From the NCBI RefSeq assembly GCF_025376885.1, contig NZ_JAHUBR010000003.1, forward strand, positions 185,930 through 249,929: a stretch of 64,000 nt of DNA, read 5' to 3'. Source of the DNA: Pseudoruegeria sp. SHC-113. GTDB lineage: Bacteria > Pseudomonadota > Alphaproteobacteria > Rhodobacterales > Rhodobacteraceae. Positions 7,925-16,281 of this stretch are shown piece by piece (within the stretch, counting starts at the first letter, position 1; the number at the start of each line of letters is the position of its first letter). The notes beneath the pieces were generated by a model. That model was not told the DNA's origin. It worked only from the letters and a program-made list of their open reading frames with translations, and did not search any database. The translations under genes and the position numbers were made by a program.

Positions 7925-9672
7925 GTTTTGCGGCGGTTGGTGATCCAGCGGCACTGATAGGGCGCGAAGGCAATATCGCCGCCTTCCGCCGAAATGCGCT
8001 CGCCTGAAAGCAGGTCCACCCAATCCTCGCCCTCGATCAGGTTGATCGCAAAGGGCGAGACCTCCACCGTTTCGGCGCTCACATTGTGCAGCGCGAAAAT
8101 GGATTGATCGCGATCAAGGCTCTGCCGCCAGACGCCAAAAAGCCGTTCGTCCAGTTGCAGGGTGAACTGCGTGGCATTGGGGTGGAAGGCCGATTGCGCG
8201 CAGCGGATGCGGATGCGCTCGCGCAGCCCGTTCATCACCTGCGCCTGTGGCGTGTCGGGATCGTCGAGCTTTTCGCGCAAGGTGGGGTAATCCCAGCGAT
8301 GGCGGTTGATGGAGCGGTTCTGGCCCGTCTTCTCCACCGCCTCCAGATCATTGTGGCAGGCGGTGACGGAATGGATGTAGAAAGCCGGGATGCCCTCCAG
8401 CGCCATGACGATGGTCTGGCTGGCAAGGAAGCGCGCGATCTGCAGATTATCCTCGCCCGCAAAGGTGCCCTTCATGGCGTCAAAGAAGGTGATGTTCAGC
8501 TCATAGGGTGCCTCACCCCCGCCGGGCAGCGCGCGCATGTTCAGCTTGCCGCCGAAGGCCTTCACCGAACCGATGACCTTCTGCTTCTCTTCCTCCGGCA
8601 ACACGCCTTCGGCGGGGCGCATGCCGATGCCATCATGGGAGGCGGTGAAGTTGAGATACGCACAACCCAGCTGCGCGGGCGGCATCGTCACCTGCCAGCG
8701 GTTCAGATAGCGCGCGGTGCCCGACAGCATGGCGTGCAGCACCAGCGGCGGCAGGGTGAAGTTGTACACCGCATGGGCCTCGTTGCGGTTGCCGAAATAG
8801 GAAAGGTTCTCGGCGTTGGGCACATTGGTTTCGGTCAGCAGCACCACGGTTTCGGTGGCGTAATCGCACAGAAGCCGCATCAGCTGCACGATGGCATGGG
8901 TCTGCGGCAGGTGGATCGAGGGCGTCCCGGCCTCCTTCCAGAGGAAGGCCACGGCATCGAGCCGGATGATGCGCACCCCATTGTCGATATGCAGGCGCAT
9001 GATGCGCAGGAATTCCAGCAAGACCTCCGGGTTGCGGAAATCCAGATCCACCTGGTCGTGGCTGAACGTGCACCAGACATGTCGCGGGCCGTTTGCCGTC
9101 TCCACTTCGCGCAGCAGGGGGTGGGTGCGCGGGCGCACGACGTCGGACAGATCATCTTCCGGGCTCGCTTCGAAGAAGAAGCCGTCATAGGGCGCATGGC
9201 CCTGCAGGTAGCTGTTGAACCAATGGCTCTGGCTCGAAACATGGTTGAGCACCAGATCGCTCATCAGCTTGAAATCTGCCCCGATGCGGTTGATGTCGGG
9301 CCAGTCGCCCAGAATGGGGTTCACTGCGCGATAGTCAGTTACGGCAAAACCATCGTCCGAGGTGTAGGGGAAGAAGGGCAGGATATGCACGCCGTTCACG
9401 GTGCCCTGCATGTAGGTGTCGAGAAAATCGCGCAGGATATCGAGCGGCTTATGCGCGCCGTCGACCACCGAATTGCCATAGGTGATCAGCAGCGCGTCCT
9501 TCTCGCTCCAGAGGTTGTTGCCCGGCTTGCGCCCCCGCTTGCGCCGGCTACTGCCTTCCGGCCAGAAGGCCTCCACGATCTTGGAGGCAAGGATGTCGGC
9601 GTCCACATCTGGATAAACGCGGCGGATGAGCGTGGCGATCTTGGTGGAAAACGAGGCGCTGGCGTCGGTCAT
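7921..9672 (-). CDS. GH13_18 phosphorylase, probable glucosylglycerate phosphorylase
   Basis: This 583-residue protein of the sucrose-phosphorylase subfamily of GH13 has the catalytic trio: nucleophile Asp239 in RIIRLDAVAF, acid/base Glu281 in LLTETNVPN, and the stabilising Asp347 in TASHDGIG. NGVHILPFFPYTSDDGF is the usual N-terminal signature. Although often annotated as sucrose phosphorylase, its position against a GpgS/phosphatase pair matches glucosylglycerate phosphorylases, which split glucosylglycerate into glucose-1-phosphate and glycerate. Making and recycling of the solute would then be encoded face to face. The ATG at 9672 is chosen because the open frame upstream of it lacks family similarity. 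Confidence 0.78.
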   Translation of the reverse strand: MTDASASFSTKIATLIRRVYPDVDADILASKIVEAFWPEGSSRRKRGRKPGNNLWSEKDALLITYGNSVVDGAHKPLDILRDFLDTYMQGTVNGVHILPFFPYTSDDGFAVTDYRAVNPILGDWPDINRIGADFKLMSDLVLNHVSSQSHWFNSYLQGHAPYDGFFFEASPEDDLSDVVRPRTHPLLREVETANGPRHVWCTFSHDQVDLDFRNPEVLLEFLRIMRLHIDNGVRIIRLDAVAFLWKEAGTPSIHLPQTHAIVQLMRLLCDYATETVVLLTETNVPNAENLSYFGNRNEAHAVYNFTLPPLVLHAMLSGTARYLNRWQVTMPPAQLGCAYLNFTASHDGIGMRPAEGVLPEEEKQKVIGSVKAFGGKLNMRALPGGGEAPYELNITFFDAMKGTFAGEDNLQIARFLASQTIVMALEGIPAFYIHSVTACHNDLEAVEKTGQNRSINRHRWDYPTLREKLDDPDTPQAQVMNGLRERIRIRCAQSAFHPNATQFTLQLDERLFGVWRQSLDRDQSIFALHNVSAETVEVSPFAINLIEGEDWVDLLSGERISAEGGDIAFAPYQCRWITNRRKT

Positions 9673-9780
9673 GGCGGGGCGGTTGGCTCTGTCATCTGGG
9701 GGCGGGACAGGGCCAAGCCTTTCCAATGAAACCGGTTTTGACAAGGCGTTTTCCGCCGAAACTTCCGAAACCGGGAAAGA

Positions 9781-9900
9781 GGGGGCTCTGCCCCGCCGGG
9801 CCTCACGGCCCGACTCCCCCGAGATATTTAACAGAACAAAGTGGGGCCCCTTCAGCTTGGCTGAAATATCCCGGAGCGCGAGGCAGAGCCTCGCAGAAAT
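9781..9900. repeat. Dispersed intergenic repeat (GATATTT element), two units in opposite orientation
   Basis: GGGGGCTCTGCCCC leads into CCCGAGATATTTAACAGAAC, followed by an inverted unit TTCAGCTTGGCTGAAATATCCC (9851-9872) and an arm rich in GAGGC. Closely related sequence occurs at 34730-34772, 45974-46034 and 47858-47918, always between genes. The element is non-coding and contains hairpins that may end transcription. Confidence 0.65.
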
Positions 9901-9905
9901 CTCCT

Positions 9906-10238
9906 TCAGCCCTGGCTGCAGAACATTTGGTACATCAGCTCGACCGTGCGGCGGGCGCGGTCGTCGGCGAGCGAATAGTAGATCGCCTTGCCCTCGCGGC
10001 GGGTCTGCACCATGCCGTCCTGCCGCAGGCGGGCGAGTTGCTGGCTGACCGCGGCCTGGCGGCTGCCGAGGCGTTCTTCCAGTTCGGAGACGGATTTTTC
10101 CCCTTCCACCAGGTTGCACAGGATCATCAGGCGGCCCTCGTGGGAGAGCGCCTTGAGGAGGGCAGCGGCCTGTTGGGCCTGGGTTTGCATGGTGGCGACA
10201 TCCACATCGGGTGCCGCCTCAGTGCCGGGGTGAGTCAC
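9906..10238 (-). CDS. ArsR-family regulator, SqrR/BigR-like persulfide sensor
   Basis: This 110-residue winged-helix repressor has the ArsR helix GSRQAAVSQQLARLRQDG and the wing RREGKAIYYSLAD. No metal-binding ELCVCDL motif is present. Instead there is one Cys in LMILCNL and one in the last turn (MFCSQG). With the GTG start at 10238 these are Cys41 and Cys107, the same numbers as the two sulfide-sensing cysteines of Rhodobacter capsulatus SqrR as I recall them. AGGAG (10246-10250, minus strand) lies 7 nt before this GTG and supports it over the inner ATG at 10190. No sulfide oxidation gene is adjacent, so its targets are unknown. Confidence 0.82.
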   Translation of the reverse strand: MTHPGTEAAPDVDVATMQTQAQQAAALLKALSHEGRLMILCNLVEGEKSVSELEERLGSRQAAVSQQLARLRQDGMVQTRREGKAIYYSLADDRARRTVELMYQMFCSQG

Positions 10239-10312
10239 GCAAAGGCTCCTGCGGTGCGGGGCAGTTTGCGTCATATAGGCGCGTTTTGCCGAGAATGCGA
10301 GGGGGCAGGCTC

Positions 10313-11551
10313 TCACATCTCCGGGGCTGGAGCGCCGCCCTCGAAGGCGTTGCCGTTGGTGTAGTCGCAGGGCGCTTCCTGCATTTCGAGGTGCAGGCCG
10401 CTGCCGGTGTAGGGGTGGGCGCGGGCGAGATCCTCGTCGAAGTCGATGCCGAGGCCCGGTGCGGTGGGGGGCAGGATGTAGCCGTCTTCCCATGTGATCG
10501 ACTGTTTGATCAGCGCCATGTGGAAGGCCCCGCCGGTCTGGATGGTTTCGGCGATCAAAAGGTTCGGCAGCGTCGTAGCGAGGTGGATGTTGGCCGCCCA
10601 TTCCACCGGCCCGGCATAAAGATGCGGGGCGAGCTGTGCGTTGTAGGCCTCGGCCAGCGTGGCGATCTTCTTGGTTTCCCAGAGCCCGCCGGAGCGCCCC
10701 AGCGCCGGTTGCAGGATCGTCGCCGCGCCCTGCCGCAGCACCTCGGCGAATTCCGCTTTCGTCGTCAGCCGCTCGCCGGTGGCCACGGGCACCGAGGTGG
10801 CGCGGGCGACCTTGGCCATTTCGGGGATGTTGTCGGGCGGGATCGGCTCTTCGTACCAGAGCGGATCATAGGGCTCGATCGCCTTGGCCATGCGGATCGC
10901 GCCGCCGGTGGAAAACTGCCCGTGGGTGCCGAAGAGCAGATCCGCCTGATCGCCCACGGCCTCGCGGATGGCGCGGCAGAACTCGGCGCTCATCGTGATG
11001 TCGGTACGCGCGGGCTGGTGGCCGCCGCGGAAGGTATAGGGGCCGGCCGGGTCGAATTTCACCGCCGTGAAGCCGAGGCGCACCATCTCGATGGCGCATT
11101 CGGCGGCCATGTCGGGGGAGGTCCAGAACGGCTTCATCGGCTGGTTTTCAAGCGGGTAGAGGTAGGTGTAGGAGCGGATTCGCTCGTTCATCATCCCGCC
11201 CAGAAGCGCCCAGACAGGGCGGTCGAGCGCCTTGCCGAGGATGTCCCAGCAGGCGATCTCCAGCCCCGAGAAGGCGCCCATCACGGTGAGGTCGGGGCGC
11301 TGGGTGAAGCCGGAGGAATAGGCGCGGCGGAACATGCGCTCCACGTTCTGCGGGTGTTCGCCCTGCATGTGGCGCGTGAACACATCCGTGATCACCGCTT
11401 CCATCGCTTTCGGCCCCACCGAGGCCGCGTAGCATTCGCCGTAGCCGGTGAGGCCGCAGGCGGTGGTGAGCTTCACGAAGAGCCAGTAGCGCCCGCCCCA
11501 GCCCGGAGCCGGGGGCGCGACGGTGAAAATCTCGAGGTCTTGCAGTTTCAT
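10313..11551 (-). CDS. Mandelate racemase/muconate lactonizing enzyme family protein
   Basis: This 412-residue enolase-superfamily enzyme has an N-terminal capping domain and a TIM barrel with KFDPAGP (base Lys region), WYEEPIPPDN (metal Glu), ATGERL (metal Glu) and APHLYAGP (His). The first metal ligand is unusual: where the family has Asp in a DxH/N motif, this protein reads FGTHGQ, with Gly at that place. Acid-sugar dehydration or cycloisomerisation is likely, but the substrate is unknown. It is the last gene of a seven-gene leftward operon and overlaps the dehydrogenase gene by ATGA. Confidence 0.82.
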   Translation of the reverse strand: MKLQDLEIFTVAPPAPGWGGRYWLFVKLTTACGLTGYGECYAASVGPKAMEAVITDVFTRHMQGEHPQNVERMFRRAYSSGFTQRPDLTVMGAFSGLEIACWDILGKALDRPVWALLGGMMNERIRSYTYLYPLENQPMKPFWTSPDMAAECAIEMVRLGFTAVKFDPAGPYTFRGGHQPARTDITMSAEFCRAIREAVGDQADLLFGTHGQFSTGGAIRMAKAIEPYDPLWYEEPIPPDNIPEMAKVARATSVPVATGERLTTKAEFAEVLRQGAATILQPALGRSGGLWETKKIATLAEAYNAQLAPHLYAGPVEWAANIHLATTLPNLLIAETIQTGGAFHMALIKQSITWEDGYILPPTAPGLGIDFDEDLARAHPYTGSGLHLEMQEAPCDYTNGNAFEGGAPAPEM

Positions 11552-12636
11552 TGGTCAAACACGATCACGTTGCGGCGGGCGGAGCCTTTCTTGGTATCCT
11601 GCACCGCTTCGTTGATCGCCTCAAGCGGCCAGCGGGCGCTGATCAGCTCATCGAGCTTGAGCCGCCCCTGTCGGTAGAGATCGATCATCCATGGGATGTC
11701 GCGGGCCAGCACCACGTCGCCCATCTTGGAGCCGATCATGCCTTGGCCGAGGGCGGCGAAGGTGGCCGGATCGTAGCGCGCCAGATCGCCGTTGTGGGGC
11801 ATGCCCACCATCACGAGCTGCCCGTTGGCGGCCAGAAGCGCGGGCGCGGCCTCATAGGCGGGGATCACGCCGACGGTGACGAAGACGGCATCGGCCAGCC
11901 GCCCGCCGGTGAGCGCCTTCAGCGCGGCGCGCTGGTCGGGCTCGGAGGCGAGGATACCGCCCGTCGCGCCGAAGTCCTTCGCCGCGTCCAGTTTCTCGGG
12001 CAGCATGTCCACGGCGATGATCTGGGCCGCCCCGGCGATGCGCGCGCCCTGAATGGCGTTGAGCCCCACGCCGCCCGCGCCGATCACTACCACGGTTTGC
12101 CCCGGGCGCACCTGTGCCGTGTTCACGGCCGCGCCCGCGCCGGTGATCACGCCGCAGGCCAGCAGCGAGGCGGCGTCGGCGGTGATGTCTGCGGGAAGGG
12201 GTGCCAGCTGGTTTTCCTGCACCACAACCTTTTCCGCAAAAGCTCCGCAATACATGGCGGCCTCCACGGCTGTGCCATCGGCGAGAGAGAGCGTGGGCGG
12301 GGCGCTGCGATCGCCTTCGCAGGCCACGGGGTGGCCCGAGCCGCAGGGGCTGCAGTGGCCGCAGGCGCGGATCAGGGTCACGAGCACGCGGTCGCCCAGC
12401 TTATAGCGGCTCTTGCCGTCACCCATCGCGGTGATCTTGCCGGCGGCCTCGTGGCCGTAGACAGCCGGCAGCGCACCGCCCCAGCCGCCCTCCATGTAGG
12501 AGATGTCGGAATGACAAATGGCGCAGGCCTCCACCGTGACTTCCACCTCGCCGGGGAGGCAGGCGCGTAGGCTGACCTCCTCGATGCGCAGGGGTGTTCC
12601 GTGGGTGTGGCAGACGGCGGCGCGGATCTTTTGCAT
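11548..12636 (-). CDS. Zinc-dependent alcohol dehydrogenase (MDR family)
   Basis: This 362-residue NAD(P)-dependent enzyme has catalytic zinc ligands in ACAICHSD and GHEAAG. A structural-zinc-like Cys cluster is present (RACGHCSPCGSGHPVACEG), and the Rossmann motif is GAGGVGLNAIQGA. The family oxidises primary alcohols or formaldehyde adducts, with reversible aldehyde reduction. AGGAGG lies just before the ATG at 12636. It is coupled to the enolase-superfamily gene by ATGA, suggesting both act on the same carbon source. Confidence 0.88.
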   Translation of the reverse strand: MQKIRAAVCHTHGTPLRIEEVSLRACLPGEVEVTVEACAICHSDISYMEGGWGGALPAVYGHEAAGKITAMGDGKSRYKLGDRVLVTLIRACGHCSPCGSGHPVACEGDRSAPPTLSLADGTAVEAAMYCGAFAEKVVVQENQLAPLPADITADAASLLACGVITGAGAAVNTAQVRPGQTVVVIGAGGVGLNAIQGARIAGAAQIIAVDMLPEKLDAAKDFGATGGILASEPDQRAALKALTGGRLADAVFVTVGVIPAYEAAPALLAANGQLVMVGMPHNGDLARYDPATFAALGQGMIGSKMGDVVLARDIPWMIDLYRQGRLKLDELISARWPLEAINEAVQDTKKGSARRNVIVFDQ

Positions 12637-12727
12637 GGTGGCCTCCTTGGCAGGGATCGGCTCAGACTGCGCTGCGCGGCTTTGCCGGGGCAAGCCTGAT
12701 CCGCGACACCGCGTGTCGCTTTCAGGT

Positions 12728-13945
12728 TTACGGTGCGTCGGCCAGCGCCTGCGGGCGGCTGCGCAGCGCAATAAGGAGGCAGACGGCCATCAGCAGCATC
12801 GACAGCAGGAAGGGCGCGCCGGGGAAATAGGGGCTCGCGCCTTCGCGGCTGAACAGGCTGAAGGTCTGGGTCATCACCAATGGCGACAGGATCACAGCCA
12901 CGGAGGCGACGCTGCCCAGAAGGCCCTGCAGCTCGCCCTGCTGGTTGTCCTCGGCCATGCGCGACATCATCCCCTGCAGCGCAGGACCGGCCAGCGCGCC
13001 AAGGGCGGTAAGCGGGGTGAGCACCAGCACGGCAGTGCCCGAGGGCAGGGTGGCGATCAGCAGGAAGGCGAAAGCGTTGAACAGCAGGCCGAAGAGCAGC
13101 GTGCGGTATTCACCGAGGCGCGGCAGGATCACCCGGATCAGCCCGCCCTGGATCAGCGCCATGGAGATACCGAAGGAGGCGAGGCTCAGCCCGATCATCT
13201 GCGCGCTCCAGCCGAATTTGGCCTGCGTGAAGTAAGACCACACCGCCGGGTAGACGAAAAACGCCAGCTGGTAGAGGAAGAAGATCAGCAGCAGCGGGCG
13301 CACGCCGTCGAGCTTGGAGATTGCCTTGAAGGCCCCGAAGGGGTTGGCGCGGCGCCACTCGAAGGGGCGGCGGATGCGGTCTGTCACGGTTTCGGGCAGC
13401 ACGAAGTAGCCGAGCACCACGTTGAGCCCGGCCAGCACGGCGGCGGCCACGAAGGGCGCGCGGGGGCCGAAACTCGCGAGCAGGCCGCCGATCAGCGGGC
13501 CGAGCACGAAGCCCATGCCGAAGGCCGCGCTCATCAGGCCGAAGTTCTGCGCTTTCTTTTCGGGGGCGGAGATGTCGGCGATGAAGGCGGCGGCGGTGGC
13601 CTGTGTGGCGGCGGTGATGCCGCCAATGATGCGGCCCAGAAGCAGCAGCCAGATCGTGCCCGCGAGCGCCATGACGACGTAATCGAGGCACATCACCACG
13701 AGCGAGATCAGCAGCACCGGGCGGCGGCCGAAGCGGTCCGACAGGCTGCCCAGCGTGGGCGAGAACAGAAACTGCATCACTGCGAAGGCGGTGGCGAGGA
13801 TGCCGCCCCAGATCGCGGCCGAAGCCAGATCGCCGCCCTGCACGTCGCGGATCAGATCGGGCATCACCGGCATGATCAGCCCGACGCCCATGGCGTCGAT
13901 CATCAGCGTGAGCAGGATGAAGATGAAGGGCAGGCGGCTTTGCAT
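12728..13945 (-). CDS. MFS transporter, TetA/TCR-like
   Basis: This 405-residue carrier has twelve predicted helices. Motif A GSLSDRFGRRPVLL follows helix 2, motif C-like GFVLGPLIGGLL is in helix 5, and motif B (GRIIGGITAATQA) is in helix 4. These are the marks of the drug:H+ antiporter family that includes TetA. In this operon, export or import of the catabolised compound is as likely as drug efflux. Its start overlaps the stop codon of the lyase gene by one base. Confidence 0.85.
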   Translation of the reverse strand: MQSRLPFIFILLTLMIDAMGVGLIMPVMPDLIRDVQGGDLASAAIWGGILATAFAVMQFLFSPTLGSLSDRFGRRPVLLISLVVMCLDYVVMALAGTIWLLLLGRIIGGITAATQATAAAFIADISAPEKKAQNFGLMSAAFGMGFVLGPLIGGLLASFGPRAPFVAAAVLAGLNVVLGYFVLPETVTDRIRRPFEWRRANPFGAFKAISKLDGVRPLLLIFFLYQLAFFVYPAVWSYFTQAKFGWSAQMIGLSLASFGISMALIQGGLIRVILPRLGEYRTLLFGLLFNAFAFLLIATLPSGTAVLVLTPLTALGALAGPALQGMMSRMAEDNQQGELQGLLGSVASVAVILSPLVMTQTFSLFSREGASPYFPGAPFLLSMLLMAVCLLIALRSRPQALADAP

Positions 13946-15288
13946 CAGGCGGAGCCTGTGCTGGCAGCGCGGGCTTTTGCGGCGAAGGTGCGGGCCTCGG
14001 CAGGGGCGGTGCCAAGCTGCGCCTGCGGCGTGAAGAGCGCGGCGAGATCCAGATCGGGCCAGCGCGCGGCGGCGAGATCCTGCAGCGGGGTGCCGGTGTC
14101 CCGCGCCTCAGCGCAGAGTGCTTTGACTTCGGCCTGCGCTTCGGGCCGGCGCATCCGGGCGGCGAGCGCGAAGCTCAGGGCTTCGGCGTAGCTCAGGCCC
14201 AGCGGATCGGAGAGCCGCGCGTCCATGGCGGGGGCGTTGGGGGTGATGCCCTCGGCCAATTCAATCGCCACGGCCAGCGCGCGGGCGGTGCCGAGGCAGA
14301 GCTGGGGCAGAAGCATCCATTCCACCATCCAGGCCGCCGGGTCGCGCTGCTGGCGGTGAGTGGCTGCGCCCTGCAGCGCGGCGTTCAGGCCGGTGGCGCT
14401 GCGGGCGATGGCGATGAGCAGCGTCGGCTGCACCGGGTTGCGTTTCTGCGGCATGGTGGAGGAGGCCCCGCCGGCGGGCAGGGTGATCTCGGCCACTTCG
14501 TTCTGGTTCAGGAGCACCAGATCCTCGCCGAATTTCGCAAGGCTCGCGCAGAGGCCCGCCATCCAGCCGCACAGCGCGGCGAGGCCTTCGCGCTGGCTGT
14601 GCCAGCTTGCGCCGGGATCGGCCAGCGCCAGCCCTTCCGCCAGTTTCGCGCGCACATCGGTTCCCTTTGGCCCCATCGCCGCGAGGGTGCCGGAGGCCCC
14701 GGAGAGGCTCACCTTCAGTACCTCGCCACGCAGGGCGGCGAGGCGGCTGCGGTGGGCCAGCAGCGGCGCGCCCCATTCAGCGGCCTGTGCGCCGAAGCTC
14801 GTGGGCGTGGCGATCTGGCCAAAGGTGCGCGCGGCCATTGGCAAGTCGGCATGGGCTTCGGCCTGCGTGGCGAAGGCGGCGAGCAGGGCGTCGATGCGTT
14901 TGTCAAAGAGCGTGAGCAACTGGCGCAGGCGCAGGACCAACCCGGTGTCCATGATGTCCTGCGAGGTCGCGCCCCAGTGGATGTATTGTGCGTGCTCCGG
15001 CGCTTCCATCGCCTTGCGGAAGGCGGCCACGAGGGCGGGCACCACGACGGCGGATTGCCCGGTGCCCGCCGAAAGCCCGGCGGGATCGATCTGGCACTCA
15101 AGGCTCGCGCGATGGATGAAGAAGGCGCTTTCCTCCGGGATCACGCCGCAGCCCCCTTGCGCCTTGGCGAGCGCGCCTTCCACGATCAGCATGGCGCGCA
15201 CCACGGCGCTGTCGGAAAACAGCTTCCCGGCCTCGGCATCGAGGAAAAGATCGCGGTAGATCGCGCTGTCGTAGACGGAGGCTGCCAT
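13945..15288 (-). CDS. Aspartase/fumarase-superfamily lyase, PcaB-like
   Basis: This 447-residue protein carries the superfamily signature GGASSTMPQKRNP, plus HWGATSQDIMDTG and LSGASGTLAAMGPKG. It looks most like 3-carboxy-cis,cis-muconate cycloisomerase (PcaB), also close to adenylosuccinate lyase. No protocatechuate dioxygenase, PcaC or PcaQ gene is in sight, so the name pcaB would overstate what is known. CAGGAGA precedes the ATG. Next to a PLP dehydratase and an alpha/beta hydrolase it could handle a beta-elimination in the degradation of an amino- or hydroxy-acid adduct. Confidence 0.8.
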   Translation of the reverse strand: MAASVYDSAIYRDLFLDAEAGKLFSDSAVVRAMLIVEGALAKAQGGCGVIPEESAFFIHRASLECQIDPAGLSAGTGQSAVVVPALVAAFRKAMEAPEHAQYIHWGATSQDIMDTGLVLRLRQLLTLFDKRIDALLAAFATQAEAHADLPMAARTFGQIATPTSFGAQAAEWGAPLLAHRSRLAALRGEVLKVSLSGASGTLAAMGPKGTDVRAKLAEGLALADPGASWHSQREGLAALCGWMAGLCASLAKFGEDLVLLNQNEVAEITLPAGGASSTMPQKRNPVQPTLLIAIARSATGLNAALQGAATHRQQRDPAAWMVEWMLLPQLCLGTARALAVAIELAEGITPNAPAMDARLSDPLGLSYAEALSFALAARMRRPEAQAEVKALCAEARDTGTPLQDLAAARWPDLDLAALFTPQAQLGTAPAEARTFAAKARAASTGSA

Positions 15289-15309
15289 GGTGTTCTCCTG
15301 TCCTGTCTC

Positions 15310-16281
15310 TTAACCCCAGTCTTCCAGCGCGCGCTGGAAGATGGCGGCATCCACATTGCCCCCCGAGACCACCACGAAGACGGCGTCGCCCTCGATCGCA
15401 TCGCCATGGTAGAGCGCAGCGGCCAGCGCGGCGGCACCGCCGGGCTCCACGACCAATTTAAGCCGGGTGAAGGCCGTGGCCATGGCGCAGAGACAATCGG
15501 CCTCGCTCACCACGATGCCGGGGCCGCAGAGGCGCTTAAGGATCGGGAAGGTCAGGTTGCCGGGGCTCTGGGTGACGATTGCGTCGCAGATCGAGCCTGC
15601 CGTGGTGGGGTTGCGCTCGATCTCGCCGGAGACAAGCGAGCGGGTCACGTCATCAAAGCCTTCGGGTTCCACCGGGCGCACACGCAGGCCGGGGGCCTTG
15701 GCCTCCAGCGCCAGCGCCACGCCCGAGGTCAGCCCGCCGCCACCGCAGGGGATCAACACATCGGCCTCCGACACCCGGCGCAGGCGGGCCTGTTCGGCAA
15801 TCTCAAGGCCGATGGTGCCCTGCCCGGCGATCACTTGCGGCTCATCAAAGGGAGCGATCAGCGTCAGCCCCTGTTCGGCGGCCAGCCGCGCGCCGATCTC
15901 GGCGCGGTCCTCTGTGTCGCGCTGATACAGCACCACCTGCGCCCCAAGCGCGCGGGTGTTCTCGATCTTCAGGTTGGGCGCATCCGACGGCATCACCACA
16001 ACAGCGCGGATGCCGAACATGCGCGCGGCATATGCCACGCCCTGCCCGTGGTTGCCGGAGGAAAAGGCCAGCACGCCCTTCTCGCGGATCGCCTCGGGCA
16101 GGGAGGCGATGGCATTGTAAGCCCCGCGAAATTTGAAGCTGCCGGTCTGCTGCAGGCATTCGGGCTTCACATAAACGCGGCGGCCCGCGATCTCGTCCAG
16201 AAAGGGGGAGTTCAGGATCTGGGTGCGGCGACGGTTGCCGGCGAGGCGCGCATTGGCGGCCTCGATCATCTGGATGTTCAT
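15310..16281 (-). CDS. PLP-dependent threonine/serine dehydratase-like enzyme
   Basis: This 323-residue fold-type II PLP enzyme has the Schiff-base Lys50 in TGSFKFRGAYNA. Substrate and phosphate loops are SSGNHGQGVAYAA and IPCGGGGLTSG, and the late motif is VVEPGGAAALAA. There is no C-terminal ACT domain, so it resembles catabolic threonine ammonia-lyase, serine racemase or hydroxyaspartate ammonia-lyase. The substrate is not determinable from sequence alone. It shares ATGA with the upstream hydrolase gene and lies 21 bp before the lyase gene in the same operon. Confidence 0.85.
   Translation of the reverse strand: MNIQMIEAANARLAGNRRRTQILNSPFLDEIAGRRVYVKPECLQQTGSFKFRGAYNAIASLPEAIREKGVLAFSSGNHGQGVAYAARMFGIRAVVVMPSDAPNLKIENTRALGAQVVLYQRDTEDRAEIGARLAAEQGLTLIAPFDEPQVIAGQGTIGLEIAEQARLRRVSEADVLIPCGGGGLTSGVALALEAKAPGLRVRPVEPEGFDDVTRSLVSGEIERNPTTAGSICDAIVTQSPGNLTFPILKRLCGPGIVVSEADCLCAMATAFTRLKLVVEPGGAAALAAALYHGDAIEGDAVFVVVSGGNVDAAIFQRALEDWG

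Noticed and set aside
9673..10119. N-terminal extension of the GH13 phosphorylase up to 10119
   Set aside because: The frame stays open but crosses the dispersed repeat and the antisense of the ArsR gene. Its residues do not look like GH13, and family similarity starts at MTDASASF.
12728..13945. Tetracycline resistance gene
   Set aside because: It has TetA-like MFS motifs but sits inside a catabolic operon with no TetR gene; drug resistance is not supported.
13945..15288. Naming the lyase gene pcaB or purB
   Set aside because: The superfamily signature is clear, but the neighbours of the protocatechuate or purine pathway are missing, so only the family is given.
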